From contig RCTD01000009.1 in assembly GCA_014898415.1 (NCBI GenBank), forward strand, positions 1,240,001 through 1,304,000: a DNA stretch of 64,000 nt, in the 5' to 3' direction. Origin of the DNA: Stromatinia cepivora. Taxonomy: Eukaryota > Ascomycota > Leotiomycetes > Helotiales > Sclerotiniaceae. The position numbers were made by a program, and so were the translations under genes. This document shows positions 62,140 through 64,000 of the stretch, piece after piece. Each line of letters opens with the position of its first letter. Within the stretch, counting starts at the first letter, position 1. The notes below the pieces were generated by a model. The model was not told the DNA's origin. It saw only the letters and a list, made by a program, of their open reading frames with translations, and ran no database searches.

Positions 62140-63725
62140 TTAAGAAATCTTATATTCTATATAATACTTAAAATAAAAACAGAATTTAAATGTTTGATTT
62201 TAAATACTTTTCTTTTTCTAAATAGATATTCTATATAACTTCAATTATAACTTCTAAATTAAAATCTTCTTTAGTATCCCGATATTCTTTGAATTCTTCT
62301 ATTTCTTTTTATATCGTTTCAATTTCATTAAGATTATCGATATAAAGCATCGATATACATATTATTTCAGAAAAAGGAAAGGATAATAAGTATTTGAAGT
62401 TCGAATAATTATTGAATATAGCGGAACCAATATATCCAAAAGGGATATTCCGGAATGGAAACGATTTCAGGAATGTAGAGATTCCAAAATTGAAATTGTT
62501 AAAGCTCCAAAAGGATTATAAGAAATTCGTAATAATTATTGATTTGCAAATAATTATAAAGATTTTTTGTTTAATATAATATCGATTTTGTTTTTATAAT
62601 GAAATTTCATTTTGATTTATTTTAATAAATATATTTATGAATTCTTTTATAATCTTACAATCCTTGATAGATATTATTATTATTTGTAAAAGAAAATCGG
62701 AAATCTTTTATTCGAAATTCTTAAATAGAATTTTATTATCAATAATCTTTATTTGGATAATAAATCATCTGAATTTTCTATACTATTCTAGAAAATTGCT
62801 ATATCGAATTATATTAAACATAATCCATATTTCATATTAAAAACGAGTATCATCGATTTCAATCAAATTCCGATAGATTACTACAAATTGTTCGATCAAT
62901 TCGAATATTATAAATCGAAGTATTCATATATAAAGAATATAATAATATATTTATATTTCCGATTCGATTTGATCGATTATATATATATAATATTATATCT
63001 TACTCTTAAATAATATAATATATAGCTCGAATCATTTTATAACTAATAATTACTACAAATTAACTTTAGATTCAATACCATCATTAAATTTAATAATAAA
63101 ATTTGTAGATTTTAATATATATATATCTCACTACAAATTATAATTAATACAGAAATACAATTTTAATCAATTAAATCAATTTCTTGAAGAAAAGAACCCC
63201 TAATTATTAAATAGATCATCACTTTCTAAAAAAAAAAGAGAACCATTGAAAAACCCTAAATAATCAGATTGTTTAATCAAAGTTTTCTTCCTCTGATTTC
63301 AGGATCTTCGAATTTGCTTAAATAAAAATCCTTGAATTTCAATTAAAGAAATAAAAGAAATCCCAAATACTACTATCAATCTAAATATCTATATAAACAT
63401 CATTTGAAACTCAAAAAGAAATTGTATTATTACAAAACTCATTATCACTATAATTTTCAATTATCGATTCTCCTTTTTCAAATTTATAATTATTATATAA
63501 AGATTTTATAATTATAATAATAATTCAAGAAAAACAATTGAACCACTAAAAGCATCGATTTTATACACTAGAATCTTTTCTTTACCAATCTTCTTTCTTC
63601 CAATAATAACATTATCTAATCCTGTATTCATATTTTCTTCGAAAAATTGTTGAAATAATTGAGGAGAAAGAAAAGGTTCCTCAGAATATATTTTCGAAGA
63701 TTCAGAATATACAAAAGAAAAAATT
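62140..63725 (-). pseudogene. gypsy gag remnant, minus copy
   Basis: Near 63,720 a gag-like N-terminus reads SESSKIYSEEPFLSPQLFQQ, then FFEENMNTGLDNVIIGRKKI. The rest is broken. The sequence around 62,829-62,842 corresponds to the copia insertion point of the plus copy and is uninterrupted. Confidence 0.6.
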
Positions 63726-63908
63726 CATTGCATTATAAAAATGATAATATACTTCTAAAAAGATTTATCTTCATCAATTAAATCAGAATAGATCTTCTTC
63801 CTCTAAATATAACATTTATAAAAGTTTATCTAAAAAGATATTATTAAAATAAAATATTATTTAGAAAACCATCAAATAACCGAATATTTATAAATAAATT
63901 GTAAATAA

Positions 63909-64000
63909 TATAATATACAAAAACCATAATAGAACTGAATAAATAGGATCAATTATATTCTTTAAAATCTATAATTGAAGAATTATAATTCGTAAAGAGC
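63909..64000 (-). repeat. 5' LTR of the minus-strand gypsy element, partial
   Basis: On the minus strand it reads CTCTTTACGAATTATAATTC to GTTTTTGTATATTATA, matching 15,578-15,668. The remaining two thirds lie beyond the window. Confidence 0.85.

Larger units (their letters stand above)
57242..64000 (-). mobile_element. Chromodomain Ty3/gypsy retrotransposon, second copy, minus strand, 5' LTR cut by window edge
   Basis: Same family as 15,386-29,247 in the opposite orientation. From high to low coordinates: 5' LTR (63,909 onward), gag, protease, reverse transcriptase, RNase H, integrase, chromodomain, polypurine tract, 3' LTR. Unlike the plus copy it carries no copia insertion, and the corresponding site near 62,835 is intact. 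It is less A/T-saturated than the plus copy, with longer readable stretches, but every domain still has stops. Confidence 0.9.

Overview
This window is from a filamentous ascomycete nuclear genome. The evidence is short introns with GTATGT/GTGAGT donors, CTAAC/CTAAT branch points and TAG/CAG acceptors, plus a divergent pair of myosin-domain chitin synthases known only from filamentous fungi. From recall of the protein style I lean to Leotiomycetes (Botrytis/Sclerotinia relatives), but the sequence alone does not prove this. The window has two compartments: a base-balanced gene segment (1 to about 14,150) and an extremely AT-rich segment (about 14,160-64,000) that looks like a repeat graveyard damaged by repeat-induced point mutation (RIP).

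Gene segment. Two chitin synthases lie head to head around a 3.3-kb shared promoter region. On the minus strand (1-4480, C-terminus beyond the window) is a class VII enzyme (class VI / CsmB in Aspergillus naming) with a degenerate motor-like domain lacking a P-loop. On the plus strand (7823-13560, complete, three exons, 1,874 aa) is the class V enzyme (CsmA type) with an intact P-loop, a cytochrome-b5-like domain, the chitin synthase core and a C-terminal DEK_C domain. Both make cell-wall chitin at hyphal tips and septa, and this linkage is conserved in many ascomycetes.

Repeat segment. Few reading frames exceed 80 codons, but degraded protein signatures and terminal repeats give clear structure. 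A chromodomain Ty3/gypsy element (15,386-29,247, plus strand) is split by a Ty1/copia element (16,752-23,608) with 185-bp LTRs and a perfect GATAT target duplication. A 69-bp LTR-like element sits in the gypsy protease. The gypsy element itself sits in an older dispersed repeat, here called X. A second copy of the same gypsy family runs on the minus strand (57,242 to beyond 64,000) and carries the uninterrupted copia target site near 62,835. Between them are about 28 kb of degenerate AT-rich DNA. This holds further copies of X, short elements with TATCACGG...CGTGACA ends and 5-bp target duplications, a candidate 1.39-kb Tc1/mariner-type element (34,943-36,330), several GC-richer islands, and long perfect microsatellites. 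I see no tRNA, rRNA, CRISPR or intact transposon gene.

Nothing here is clearly a new biochemical system. The most useful observations are the nested insertion chronology with internal empty-site controls, and the family of very short elements with perfect 5-bp target duplications.
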